DNA from: Bacteroidales bacterium GP4 | Lineage (GTDB): Bacteria; Bacteroidota; Bacteroidia; Bacteroidales; Muribaculaceae | Assembly (NCBI GenBank): GCA_001701065.1 | Contig: DAAL01000198.1 | Coordinates: 1-7,774 of the forward strand | DNA length: 7,774 nucleotides | Direction: 5' to 3' | Shown: piece after piece, positions 1-6,065 of the stretch | How positions within the stretch are numbered: position 1 is the stretch's first letter | How the letters are laid out: the number at the start of each line of letters is the position of its first letter | The notes under the pieces: model-generated | Databases searched by the model: none | Told to the model about the DNA's origin: nothing | What the model saw: the letters and a program-made list of their open reading frames with translations, nothing else | Made by a program: the position numbers and the translations under genes

Positions 1-1217
1 GGGGTCAATCTGCACCGACTTTTCCAGCACCTAAAATAACACCATTTTCAGCATTGAATACTATTTGCACTTGGGCTAACAACGCACTTACTGCAGGAGA
101 TTTTGGGAATTTATTATCAACTGACAGTGTATACCTATCAACATTCTTAGGAAATTTAATTCCTTCATTTATGGGACTTCCGAGTTATGGTTCTTTAGGA
201 TTGGCCCTAGGACTTAGTTATTTGGAAAAAAAGTATGAGGACCATTTCTATGAACTGTTGAATGATTATATGGGTTCTTCAATGATTTGGATATCAGATA
301 TAGACGGAAAGAATGCTCCAAATTACAAAATTGAAGTCAGCATTCAAGGACTTAATACCTTTGGTAAACCGATTTCTTGTTCAGTTCATACTGGAATTGC
401 AGTTAGAATTAATGAATCAAATGTTACATATGACAACTGCGATAATTATCTTAATGACCATAGTACAAATGAAGATGAAGTCTATTACGCAGATTTGAAA
501 GTCGAAAAAAAACAATATTACTATTTAAGACCTTACGCTGTTGTTATGGTTGACGGATTAGGTGGATCTTTTCCATTAACTCGTCCGAAATATCTATGGG
601 GTGGACCCAAAGAGCCAATAATTACATATGGAGATGTTGATAAGGTTTATTACAATCCGTCTGCAATAACAGGAGAATGTATAAATGTTACTGATAAATC
701 CGCTATAGTAAGATGCTCATATAATGATGTTAAAGACTTCAAATGTGGTGTTACGGTTACTGGCAACGGTAAAACATTAGATGTTTCAACTAATAGTTCT
801 AATGGAGAACGCGAAATCAACATTTCAGGTTTGTCTCCAGCAACCACATATAACTATTGTGCATATGTAAATGTTGATGGCGAAATTGTTAACGGAGAGA
901 CGAAGTCATTCACAACTGAAAAAGAAGAGGATACTCCCTCATCTAAGCCTGATTTAACAGGATTGTGGACTTTTACTAATGAAATATTTGCTAACGAAAC
1001 ATTATATTTTGAAGTTGGAAATAATTTACGCGCTTGTGGATTCTTTGGAATTTGGTGTGTAGAACTAATTCCTAAGCAAGGCAAAAAAATAGAATTACGT
1101 TTTTATTGTGGTAATGGTACGATTTGGTGCTATGGGACTTTTAATGACGATTTTACAGTTGCCTCCGGTTATGGTGGAGGAATCTATAGTGATTCTAAAT
1201 GGACTTTAAGCCGATAG
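1..1217 (+). CDS. Fn3-like repeat surface protein with C-terminal lipocalin-like domain (5'-truncated)
   Basis: The frame is open from base 3 to a TAG at 1215-1217, giving 404 visible residues. The first possible internal start (TTG at 54) has open, compatible coding upstream, so the true start and any signal peptide lie outside the window. In visible residues: a glycine-rich hydrophobic stretch (about 43-72); a first fibronectin-III-like unit (about 105-198, with the YYYLRPYAVV strand); a second, clearer one (about 222-305, with GLSPATTYNYCAYV and a closing KSFTT); an acidic/Ser-Pro linker (306-316); and an 88-residue beta-rich end opening with DLTGLWTF and closing with SKWTLSR, like lipocalin-like C-terminal domains of Bacteroidales lipoproteins. 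Eleven cysteines are unusual for such a protein. By family analogy it is surface-exposed or secreted and binds something; no catalytic motif is visible. Composition is much more AT-rich than the genes to the right. The domain calls rest on pattern reading only. Confidence 0.75.
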   Translation, partial: GQSAPTFPAPKITPFSALNTICTWANNALTAGDFGNLLSTDSVYLSTFLGNLIPSFMGLPSYGSLGLALGLSYLEKKYEDHFYELLNDYMGSSMIWISDIDGKNAPNYKIEVSIQGLNTFGKPISCSVHTGIAVRINESNVTYDNCDNYLNDHSTNEDEVYYADLKVEKKQYYYLRPYAVVMVDGLGGSFPLTRPKYLWGGPKEPIITYGDVDKVYYNPSAITGECINVTDKSAIVRCSYNDVKDFKCGVTVTGNGKTLDVSTNSSNGEREINISGLSPATTYNYCAYVNVDGEIVNGETKSFTTEKEEDTPSSKPDLTGLWTFTNEIFANETLYFEVGNNLRACGFFGIWCVELIPKQGKKIELRFYCGNGTIWCYGTFNDDFTVASGYGGGIYSDSKWTLSR

Positions 1218-1278
1218 ATAAGAACTATTAATTTATAGAAATAAGCTATAGAGTCTATATGCCTCTCATAAACAGGGC

Positions 1279-1333
1279 TGTATAAAAAAATAAACTACAC
1301 CCCAGAAGTTAGACGCAAAACTTTTGGGGTGCA
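1279..1333. repeat. Inverted repeat resembling IS150-type (IS3 family) element ends
   Basis: The order ACTACACCCC...AGTTAGACG on the left and CTTTTGGGGTGCA on the right recalls the terminal inverted repeats of IS150-group IS3 elements, which begin with TG, end with CA and carry a CTGCACCCA-like core followed by a GGAC/AGAC block. Here the two arms are separated by only 8 nt and no transposase frame is present between them or nearby. If the resemblance is real, this is a scar of two abutted ends or a very small remnant. The likeness is from memory of the family, not a search, and a plain terminator hairpin explains the same bases. Confidence 0.3.
1281..1331 (-). terminator. Probable intrinsic terminator of the Fic gene
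   Basis: Positions 1298-1310 and 1319-1331 form a 13-bp inverted repeat (CACCCCAGAAGTT / AACTTTTGGGGTG) around an 8-nt loop. In the minus-strand transcript all pairs match except one A-C. The stem is followed by TAGTTTATTTTTTTA, a U-rich tract from the seven A's at 1284-1290. It lies about 100 nt past the Fic stop codon. In the plus direction the one irregular pair becomes G-U, but no T tract follows, so termination of the left-hand gene here is less likely. The same bases resemble an IS end (separate entry). Confidence 0.55.
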
Positions 1334-1426
1334 TTTCACCCTAATTGCAAAACAACCCCGGAATGCGTGATTCTCAGATTTCCAAAGTCACAGCATGACG
1401 GAACAATATCTCCTTCCAAGCAAACC

Positions 1427-2701
1427 TTATTCGAGAAGATAAGCGAAATGCTTGAAAGCCAAGTCTTGTAATGTTATTTCTCCATCATCAAGCCGCTTGG
1501 CGTCGATGGAGCTGACGCGGTCACTAAATGATTGTGAGTCCTTGTAAGAAACCGTTATGAATGTATCTTTACCGTTCTTCTCGACGATAATGTCACTGAA
1601 AGGCGACTCGCTTATGGGATGCGATGTATAATTAATTGAATATGGAATATCCCGCACTCTGCCGGGCGTAGGAATCAGAATCCCCTGCTTCACAAGGGAT
1701 TCGATATCACGCAACGCCGTGTCATCGGACATTCCGATGATTTTCGCCCAATTTTTGGCGGTAAGTTTTGCCTCATAGCCATCAAGATACTTGTTTAGTA
1801 CCAACCGTTGGCGATCGGTAATGGATGCCTGCGAGTGAGCGTTCCAGAAAGCGGCTTTACGCAAAACCATCGATAACATGGTATTGGAATCATCCACCGC
1901 CGCCATAATGGCGTTAAAATACCACACAAGCCATTCGGTAATATCACCGTTGCCGCGCTGAGTCTTTTCCAACACCTTATAATAATGACTCTTGTCTTTC
2001 AATATCCGGGAGCTAAGACTATAAAAATGCATTCCGTCCCCATCAAGTGTCGACATAACCATGTCAGATATAGCACGCCCTATACGTCCATTTCCGTCAT
2101 CAAATGGATGTATGCTCACAAACCACAGATGAGCGATGGCTGATTTCAGCATTCCCGGCTGCTTATCGGGAATATTTATCCAATCAATAAAGCATGACAT
2201 TTCTTTGGGGACACGGTCAGGTGACGGAGAACGATAATGTATTCTCTCCCTGCCAAACATTCTTGAGACCACGGACATCTCCTCTGTGCGGTAGGCTCCT
2301 ACAGTCAAATCGGTCTTGTTCGGGAACAGGGCATGATGCCAACTGAAAAGCCTGTCCTCGGTAAGCGTTCTGTTCCTTTTATGTGTCGCGTCAAGCATCA
2401 TTTCCACTATACCGTCCACATAATGGGTCGTATCCTTACTCTTAGGCAAGGACACACCAAACTTTCGGGCAACGGAACTGCGCACTTCGTCAGTGTCAAG
2501 ACGCACGCCTTCGATTTCGGAGGACGCGACCACATCATTTGTCACCGATTCCACGGTAGCCATCAGCTGAGCGTCAAACCCGATAGCCGCCATTCGCCCG
2601 GCAAGATACACAAGCTTATGCATAGCCTGAATCTGCAGGGAATTTACTACGTCAGTGTCCCATCGAAAAGCTGTCCAGTTGTCATATTCATGTATAAACA
2701 T
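1427..2701 (-). CDS. DUF4172-Fic family AMPylase with winged helix and C-terminal tail
   Basis: Fic proteins usually transfer AMP from ATP to a hydroxyl side chain of a target protein in the cytoplasm. ATG at 2701 is chosen (424 residues): it precedes FIHEYDNW, the usual start of DUF4172, and the upstream TTG at 2740 would lie within the predicted promoter. Domains: DUF4172 (1-about 85); inhibitory helix motif S60-x3-E64-G65, the (S/T)xxxE(G/N) signature of class II Fic proteins, whose Glu blocks productive ATP binding; a flap region (about 146-168); the complete active-site motif H198-PFDDGNGRIG-R209, so catalysis is probably intact; a winged helix (about 294-350, ending TPGRVRDIPY); and a tail of about 74 residues (351-424) I do not recognise. 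No separate antitoxin gene adjoins it, as expected when the inhibitor is in cis. The winged helix suggests DNA binding, possibly to the palindrome upstream. Target unknown. Confidence 0.9.
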   Translation of the reverse strand: MFIHEYDNWTAFRWDTDVVNSLQIQAMHKLVYLAGRMAAIGFDAQLMATVESVTNDVVASSEIEGVRLDTDEVRSSVARKFGVSLPKSKDTTHYVDGIVEMMLDATHKRNRTLTEDRLFSWHHALFPNKTDLTVGAYRTEEMSVVSRMFGRERIHYRSPSPDRVPKEMSCFIDWINIPDKQPGMLKSAIAHLWFVSIHPFDDGNGRIGRAISDMVMSTLDGDGMHFYSLSSRILKDKSHYYKVLEKTQRGNGDITEWLVWYFNAIMAAVDDSNTMLSMVLRKAAFWNAHSQASITDRQRLVLNKYLDGYEAKLTAKNWAKIIGMSDDTALRDIESLVKQGILIPTPGRVRDIPYSINYTSHPISESPFSDIIVEKNGKDTFITVSYKDSQSFSDRVSSIDAKRLDDGEITLQDLAFKHFAYLLE

Positions 2702-2729
2702 TATCTCTTTCTTTGTTTGGTTCAGGATG

Positions 2730-2761
2730 CAAATATACAAATTCGTGCAATAACACGCAAA
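2730..2761 (-). promoter_or_regulatory. Bacteroidetes-type promoter of the Fic gene
   Basis: On the minus strand TATATTTG (2737-2730) matches the Bacteroidetes -7 consensus TAnnTTTG exactly, and TTTG (2761-2758) matches the -33 box, with a 20-bp spacer, the family norm. Transcription would start near 2725, leaving a leader of about 24 nt before ATG 2701. The leader is A-rich (AAAGAAAGAGATA just before the start) with no classical Shine-Dalgarno, as is common in this phylum. This placement argues against the TTG start at 2740. Confidence 0.75.
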
Positions 2762-2783
2762 TTATGCGTCTTATTGCACGAAT
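2741..2783. promoter_or_regulatory. 43-bp palindrome over the Fic promoter: candidate operator (or GH3 terminator)
   Basis: The outer arms ATTCGTGCAATAA (2741-2753) and TTATTGCACGAAT (2771-2783) are perfect 13-bp reverse complements. After one mismatch (2754/2770), ACGCA (2755-2759) pairs with TGCGT (2765-2769), around a 5-nt AT centre at 2760-2764. This gives 18 pairs in 43 bp. It covers the -33 box and most of the promoter spacer, the expected place for a repressor operator. It also lies 28 nt past the GH3 stop and, read on the minus strand, is followed by TTGTATATTTG, so it could act as a weak terminator for GH3. The low GC of the outer stem and the overlap with the promoter make the operator reading somewhat better; both may hold. 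Confidence 0.6.
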
Positions 2784-2811
2784 AATTTATCAGTGGATGA
2801 AACCCTGGACG

Positions 2812-5736
2812 TTATTTCACTTCAAAGTCAAGCGATTGGAGGTCTTCATCGCGTGATGAGCTTCCGTAAAGTATCTGATAGCGACCCGGACGAGTGGAAA
2901 GTTCGTCGATGGACGGGTCGTAGTACTCAAATGACTCGCCGTCGAGAGTGATTGTAGCCTTTCCGGTTTGACCGGCAGCCAAGTCAACCTTCTGGAATCC
3001 CTTGAGCGACTTTAACGGAGCTTCGGGGTAGTCGAGCGCCTTGACATAAACCTGAACTATCTCTGCACCGTCACGTGCGCCGGTGTTAGTTACCGGCACT
3101 GTGAGTGTCACTTTTCCGTCAGGCTTCATGGACGACTTGGAGAGCTTGCCCTTTCCGTAGGCAAAATCAGTATAAGACAGTCCATAGCCGAAAGCGTACT
3201 GCGGCACTCCGCGGAAATAACGGTAAGTGCGGTTATCCATGCTGTAGTCGAGGAAGTCAGGCAGATCATCGTTGGAGCGGTAGAATGTCACAGGCAGTTT
3301 GCCGCTGGGATTGTAGTCGCCGAAGAGCACATCAGCCACAGCCTGAGAACCGCCTTGTCCGGGGTACCATGCCTGCAGCAATGCGTCATATTCACCCTCA
3401 ACGCTGCCAAATGCGATTGCCGAACCTGAACAGTTCACCACGATTACCGGTTTGCCGGTAGCATGCATGGCACGCACAAGCCGCTGCTGCACCTTGGGAA
3501 GTTCAATGTCAGCCTTGTCGCCGCCTTCGCCTTCCATCTGCGCCGAGATACCGCCTATCACTATGATTGCTTCCGCATCCTTGACCGATTCAGCAACTTC
3601 GTCAAACTCGGCAAGCTGGCGTTCGCAGATGTCGCCGCGCAACATGGCGAAATTGCCGTTGCCGTGACGGTATTCAAGTTCCACATCGTAGGTCTCGCCT
3701 TCCTTCACGGGGAACGATTTATATTCCACGCCCCTGCGTCCGAATCCTCCGCGCATTCTGCCGGGTGCGGCTTCTTCCACCACTTCACCGTTCACTTTAA
3801 GCGTATAGCCGTTGTCGGTAGCGAAAGTGTAGCGCATCTGTCCGGTGAACGGAGCCTTGTATGTTCCTGTCACACGCACCGATAGAGTGTCCTTGCTAAC
3901 GCCTTGGGCAAATCCCCACGCTCCGAAGGTCGAGAAATCTATCTTGTCGTAATAGTTGGTCTTGGCGGGCTGTCCGCTCAAGTCATTGTTATTGTAGAAT
4001 TCCACCAACACTCCCTTGCCGTCATTGAAGTCCTGAAGATGGTGGATGGTGTTGTATTCGTCAGCCAGTTCACATGCCTTGTGATAGATGACTTTTGTTC
4101 CGGGAAGCGCCGCACGGATGCCGTCGAGCAACGAGCGGGTGTGCTCCTCAGTGGGGGTTCCGCCGTAATTGCCGTTGAGCAGCGAAGTATCGTCAGCGTT
4201 CGGTCCCACCACGGCAATTGTCTTGATGTTTTTCGAGAGCGGAAGCACACCGTTATTTTCAAGAAGCACCATAGCCTCATGCGCCGCCTTTACGGCAAGG
4301 GCATGATTGCTTTCGCTGCTGATAACTTCTGGTCCGAGGTCCTTCCATGGAATCATGTCGGCAGGGTCAAACATTCCCAACTCGAAACGTCCCATAAGAG
4401 TCTTTCTCAGGTGGTTGTCGAGCACGCTTTCATCTATCATTCCCTTGTCAAGCGCCTCGGTGAGCACCATAAACACTTTTCCGCATTCCAGGTCAGTGCC
4501 GTTCAGCACAGCGTCGACTGATGCCGAAAGAGGATCGGGATGAGTTTCATGCTGGCCTTTATTATAAAAATTGTTGATAGCGTCGCAGTCAGTCAGCACT
4601 ATTGCGTCGTAGCCCCACTTCCGGCGCAGAATATCCACGAGCAGGCGGTCACTGGTGCAGCACGGCTTACCTTCGTAACGGTTATAGGCGCACATCACCT
4701 CGCGCACATTGCCTTTTTTGACCAACGCCTTGAAAGCGGGAAGATAAGTTTCCCACAGGTCACGCATGGACACTGAGGCATTGTAAGTGTGGCGCAACGG
4801 CTCCGGACCGCTGTGTACCGCATAATGCTTGGCGCAGGCATGGGTCTTGAAATAACGGTCGTCATTGCCTTGCATTCCCAACACAGTCTGTACACCCAGC
4901 ACAGCATTCAGGTAAGGATCCTCACCGCATGTCTCTTGACCGCGGCCCCAGCGAGGATCTCGGAATATATTCACATTAGGACACCAGAATGTCAGTTCAG
5001 GATTACCCGGATAGTAGATCTCTCCCATCGGGACATTAAATATATTATGGTCGGAACGGTTCCAGTTGGCACGTGCCTCATCGGACACAGAAGTGAACAC
5101 ATCATAGATCAACTCCGGACTAAATGCCGCCGCCATACCTATAGGTTGCGGAAAAACCGTATAGTCACTCTGGCAAACTCCATGACACGCTTCACTCCAC
5201 CAGTTGTAGGATGGGATGCCAAGGCGGTCCACCGATATAGACTTATTCATCATAAGTCCCACTTTCTCTTCAGGAGTGAGCAATGATATCAGATTTTCCA
5301 CACGCTCTTCATTGGAAAGTTCATAATTGAGGAACGGATAGCTCTTAGGCTCACCTTTTTCCTCCACTACAGCCTTCACCGAAAGTGCTCCGAGAGTCTT
5401 ACCTTTTGTGTCAATGAGTTCCACGCTTCGGAAGCTCTTACCCTGCGATTGCATAGGGTTAAACACCACCCTCACCTCGGCGGTCTCGCCCGGAGCTATA
5501 GGAGTGTCGGGATACTGGGCAAAGATGCATTCGCAACTCGGAATAGACTTGCCGATACTTACCGCTTGCTTTGACTTGTTGCTGAGCACAAATGTGTGGC
5601 ACACAGCACCTTCAGTGGCATTAAGAGTGCCGAAATCCCATTCGTAGGCATCGAAGGACACAGCACGTTTTTTCTGCGCTCCCGCCGGCATGGCGAGCAA
5701 CATGGCGCATACACATAACAATAATAGTTTTTTCAT
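2812..5736 (-). CDS. Exported GH3 beta-glycosidase (beta-xylosidase/glucosidase-like) with DUF1573-like, PA14 and Fn3-like domains
   Basis: Predicted to release terminal beta-linked sugars from plant or dietary oligosaccharides outside the cytoplasm. ATG at 5736 is preferred over TTG at 5742 because it starts a clean signal peptide (MKKLLLLCVCAMLLAMPAGAQ, cleavage after AQ, no lipobox). Domains over 974 residues: DUF1573-like (about 28-126, WDFGTL, SCEC with C68/C70, IAPGE); GH3 N-domain (about 135-455), with WWSEACHG (179-186), NIFRDPRWGRGQE (256-268), K303-H304 and VLTDCDAI, where D383 is the predicted nucleophile; GH3 C-domain (about 485 onward), split by a PA14 insert (about 573-704), resuming with QMEGEGGDK, where E735 or E737 is the likely acid/base; and a Fn3-like end (about 865-960). 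WWSEACHG and TDCDA match beta-xylosidase-type GH3 enzymes best, but specificity remains open. Frame intact. GH3 with PA14 and Fn3 is a known architecture; the DUF1573 front is unusual to me. Confidence 0.9.
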   Translation of the reverse strand: MKKLLLLCVCAMLLAMPAGAQKKRAVSFDAYEWDFGTLNATEGAVCHTFVLSNKSKQAVSIGKSIPSCECIFAQYPDTPIAPGETAEVRVVFNPMQSQGKSFRSVELIDTKGKTLGALSVKAVVEEKGEPKSYPFLNYELSNEERVENLISLLTPEEKVGLMMNKSISVDRLGIPSYNWWSEACHGVCQSDYTVFPQPIGMAAAFSPELIYDVFTSVSDEARANWNRSDHNIFNVPMGEIYYPGNPELTFWCPNVNIFRDPRWGRGQETCGEDPYLNAVLGVQTVLGMQGNDDRYFKTHACAKHYAVHSGPEPLRHTYNASVSMRDLWETYLPAFKALVKKGNVREVMCAYNRYEGKPCCTSDRLLVDILRRKWGYDAIVLTDCDAINNFYNKGQHETHPDPLSASVDAVLNGTDLECGKVFMVLTEALDKGMIDESVLDNHLRKTLMGRFELGMFDPADMIPWKDLGPEVISSESNHALAVKAAHEAMVLLENNGVLPLSKNIKTIAVVGPNADDTSLLNGNYGGTPTEEHTRSLLDGIRAALPGTKVIYHKACELADEYNTIHHLQDFNDGKGVLVEFYNNNDLSGQPAKTNYYDKIDFSTFGAWGFAQGVSKDTLSVRVTGTYKAPFTGQMRYTFATDNGYTLKVNGEVVEEAAPGRMRGGFGRRGVEYKSFPVKEGETYDVELEYRHGNGNFAMLRGDICERQLAEFDEVAESVKDAEAIIVIGGISAQMEGEGGDKADIELPKVQQRLVRAMHATGKPVIVVNCSGSAIAFGSVEGEYDALLQAWYPGQGGSQAVADVLFGDYNPSGKLPVTFYRSNDDLPDFLDYSMDNRTYRYFRGVPQYAFGYGLSYTDFAYGKGKLSKSSMKPDGKVTLTVPVTNTGARDGAEIVQVYVKALDYPEAPLKSLKGFQKVDLAAGQTGKATITLDGESFEYYDPSIDELSTRPGRYQILYGSSSRDEDLQSLDFEVK

Positions 5737-5870
5737 TGTCAAGGGTTTTGTTTATGAATTTGTTGGCTATTATCAGGTTAAGGGCTCTCAAGTCCATAAA
5801 AGTCAATGAAGATAAAGTACGGTGCAGCCGTGTCTTTCTATGGCATTTTCACCAACCCTATGGACTACAA

Positions 5871-5901
5871 CAAAATTAATCAAATTATCCCGATTATGCA
5901 A
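5871..5901 (-). promoter_or_regulatory. Predicted promoter of the GH3 gene
   Basis: On the minus strand TAATTTTG (5878-5871) matches TAnnTTTG, and a TTG (5901-5899, in the context GCTTGCAT) sits 20 bp upstream as a partial -33 box. Transcription would begin near 5865, giving an untranslated leader of about 130 nt before ATG 5736. No Shine-Dalgarno precedes the start codon; the sequence there is AACAAAACCCTTGACA. The -7 match is exact and the -33 match is CTTG rather than TTTG. Confidence 0.5.
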
Positions 5902-6016
5902 GCTTATTTTGACAATGTACACCTATACCCGAGAGTATTTTACCATAAATTTTGCAATAATGGCTAAAAATGAAAAAAAATAATGCCAACATAACCATTT
6001 ACTCGCCAAATTTTGT

Positions 6017-6024
6017 TAGATTTG
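6017..6024 (+). promoter_or_regulatory. Predicted -7 box of the glgB promoter
   Basis: TAGATTTG is an exact TAnnTTTG match placed 41 bp before the glgB ATG, implying a start near 6030 and a leader of about 36 nt. No TTTG or TTG is found 19-21 bp upstream (that stretch reads ATAACCAT), so the -33 element is poor and the call is weaker than for the other two promoters. The leader shows no Shine-Dalgarno. Confidence 0.45.
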
Positions 6025-6065
6025 TACACATAACCTAAAGTTTAAAGTACATACATTCATAACTC

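Larger units (their letters stand above)
5737..6065. other. Divergent intergenic region between GH3 and glgB
   Basis: These 329 bp separate two outward-facing genes and contain no credible coding frame. They hold one predicted promoter per direction (entered separately), leaving a leader of about 130 nt for GH3 and about 36 nt for glgB. Between the promoters the DNA is very AT-rich (notably 5935-6060) and contains a small imperfect inverted repeat, TTTTACCAT (5938-5946) against ATGGCTAAAA (5960-5969, one bulged base), of doubtful meaning. In the GH3 leader, GTCCATA (5792-5798) can pair with TATGGAC (5859-5865), and a 4-bp ACGG/CCGT hairpin lies near 5820-5832. I see no known riboswitch, tRNA or small RNA. 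Confidence 0.6.

Noticed and set aside
54..56. TTG at 54 as start of the left-hand gene
   Set aside because: The same frame is open back to the first base with plausible protein sequence, and a signal peptide is absent after 54, so the gene most likely begins upstream of the window.
1218..1426. Possible small gene or RNA gene between the left-hand gene and the Fic gene
   Set aside because: No convincing open frame or tRNA-like fold is seen; only the hairpin at 1298-1331 stands out.
2738..2740. TTG at 2740 as start of the Fic gene
   Set aside because: It lies just upstream of the predicted -7 box and would not be transcribed; the DUF4172 family start matches ATG 2701.
2333..2785. 150-codon open frame on the plus strand opposite the Fic gene
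   Set aside because: It lies antisense to a gene with clear domains and catalytic motif, runs into the palindrome, and its translation (His/Ser/Lys-rich, no domain pattern) looks like a shadow.
3904..4521. 205-codon plus-strand open frame opposite the GH3 gene, with similar ones at 3463-3885 and 4789-5286
   Set aside because: All are fully inside the GH3 coding region on the other strand, have no recognisable domain, and arise from the codon usage of the real gene.
5740..5742. TTG at 5742 as start of the GH3 gene
   Set aside because: ATG at 5736 is in frame two codons later and begins a standard MKK-type signal peptide.
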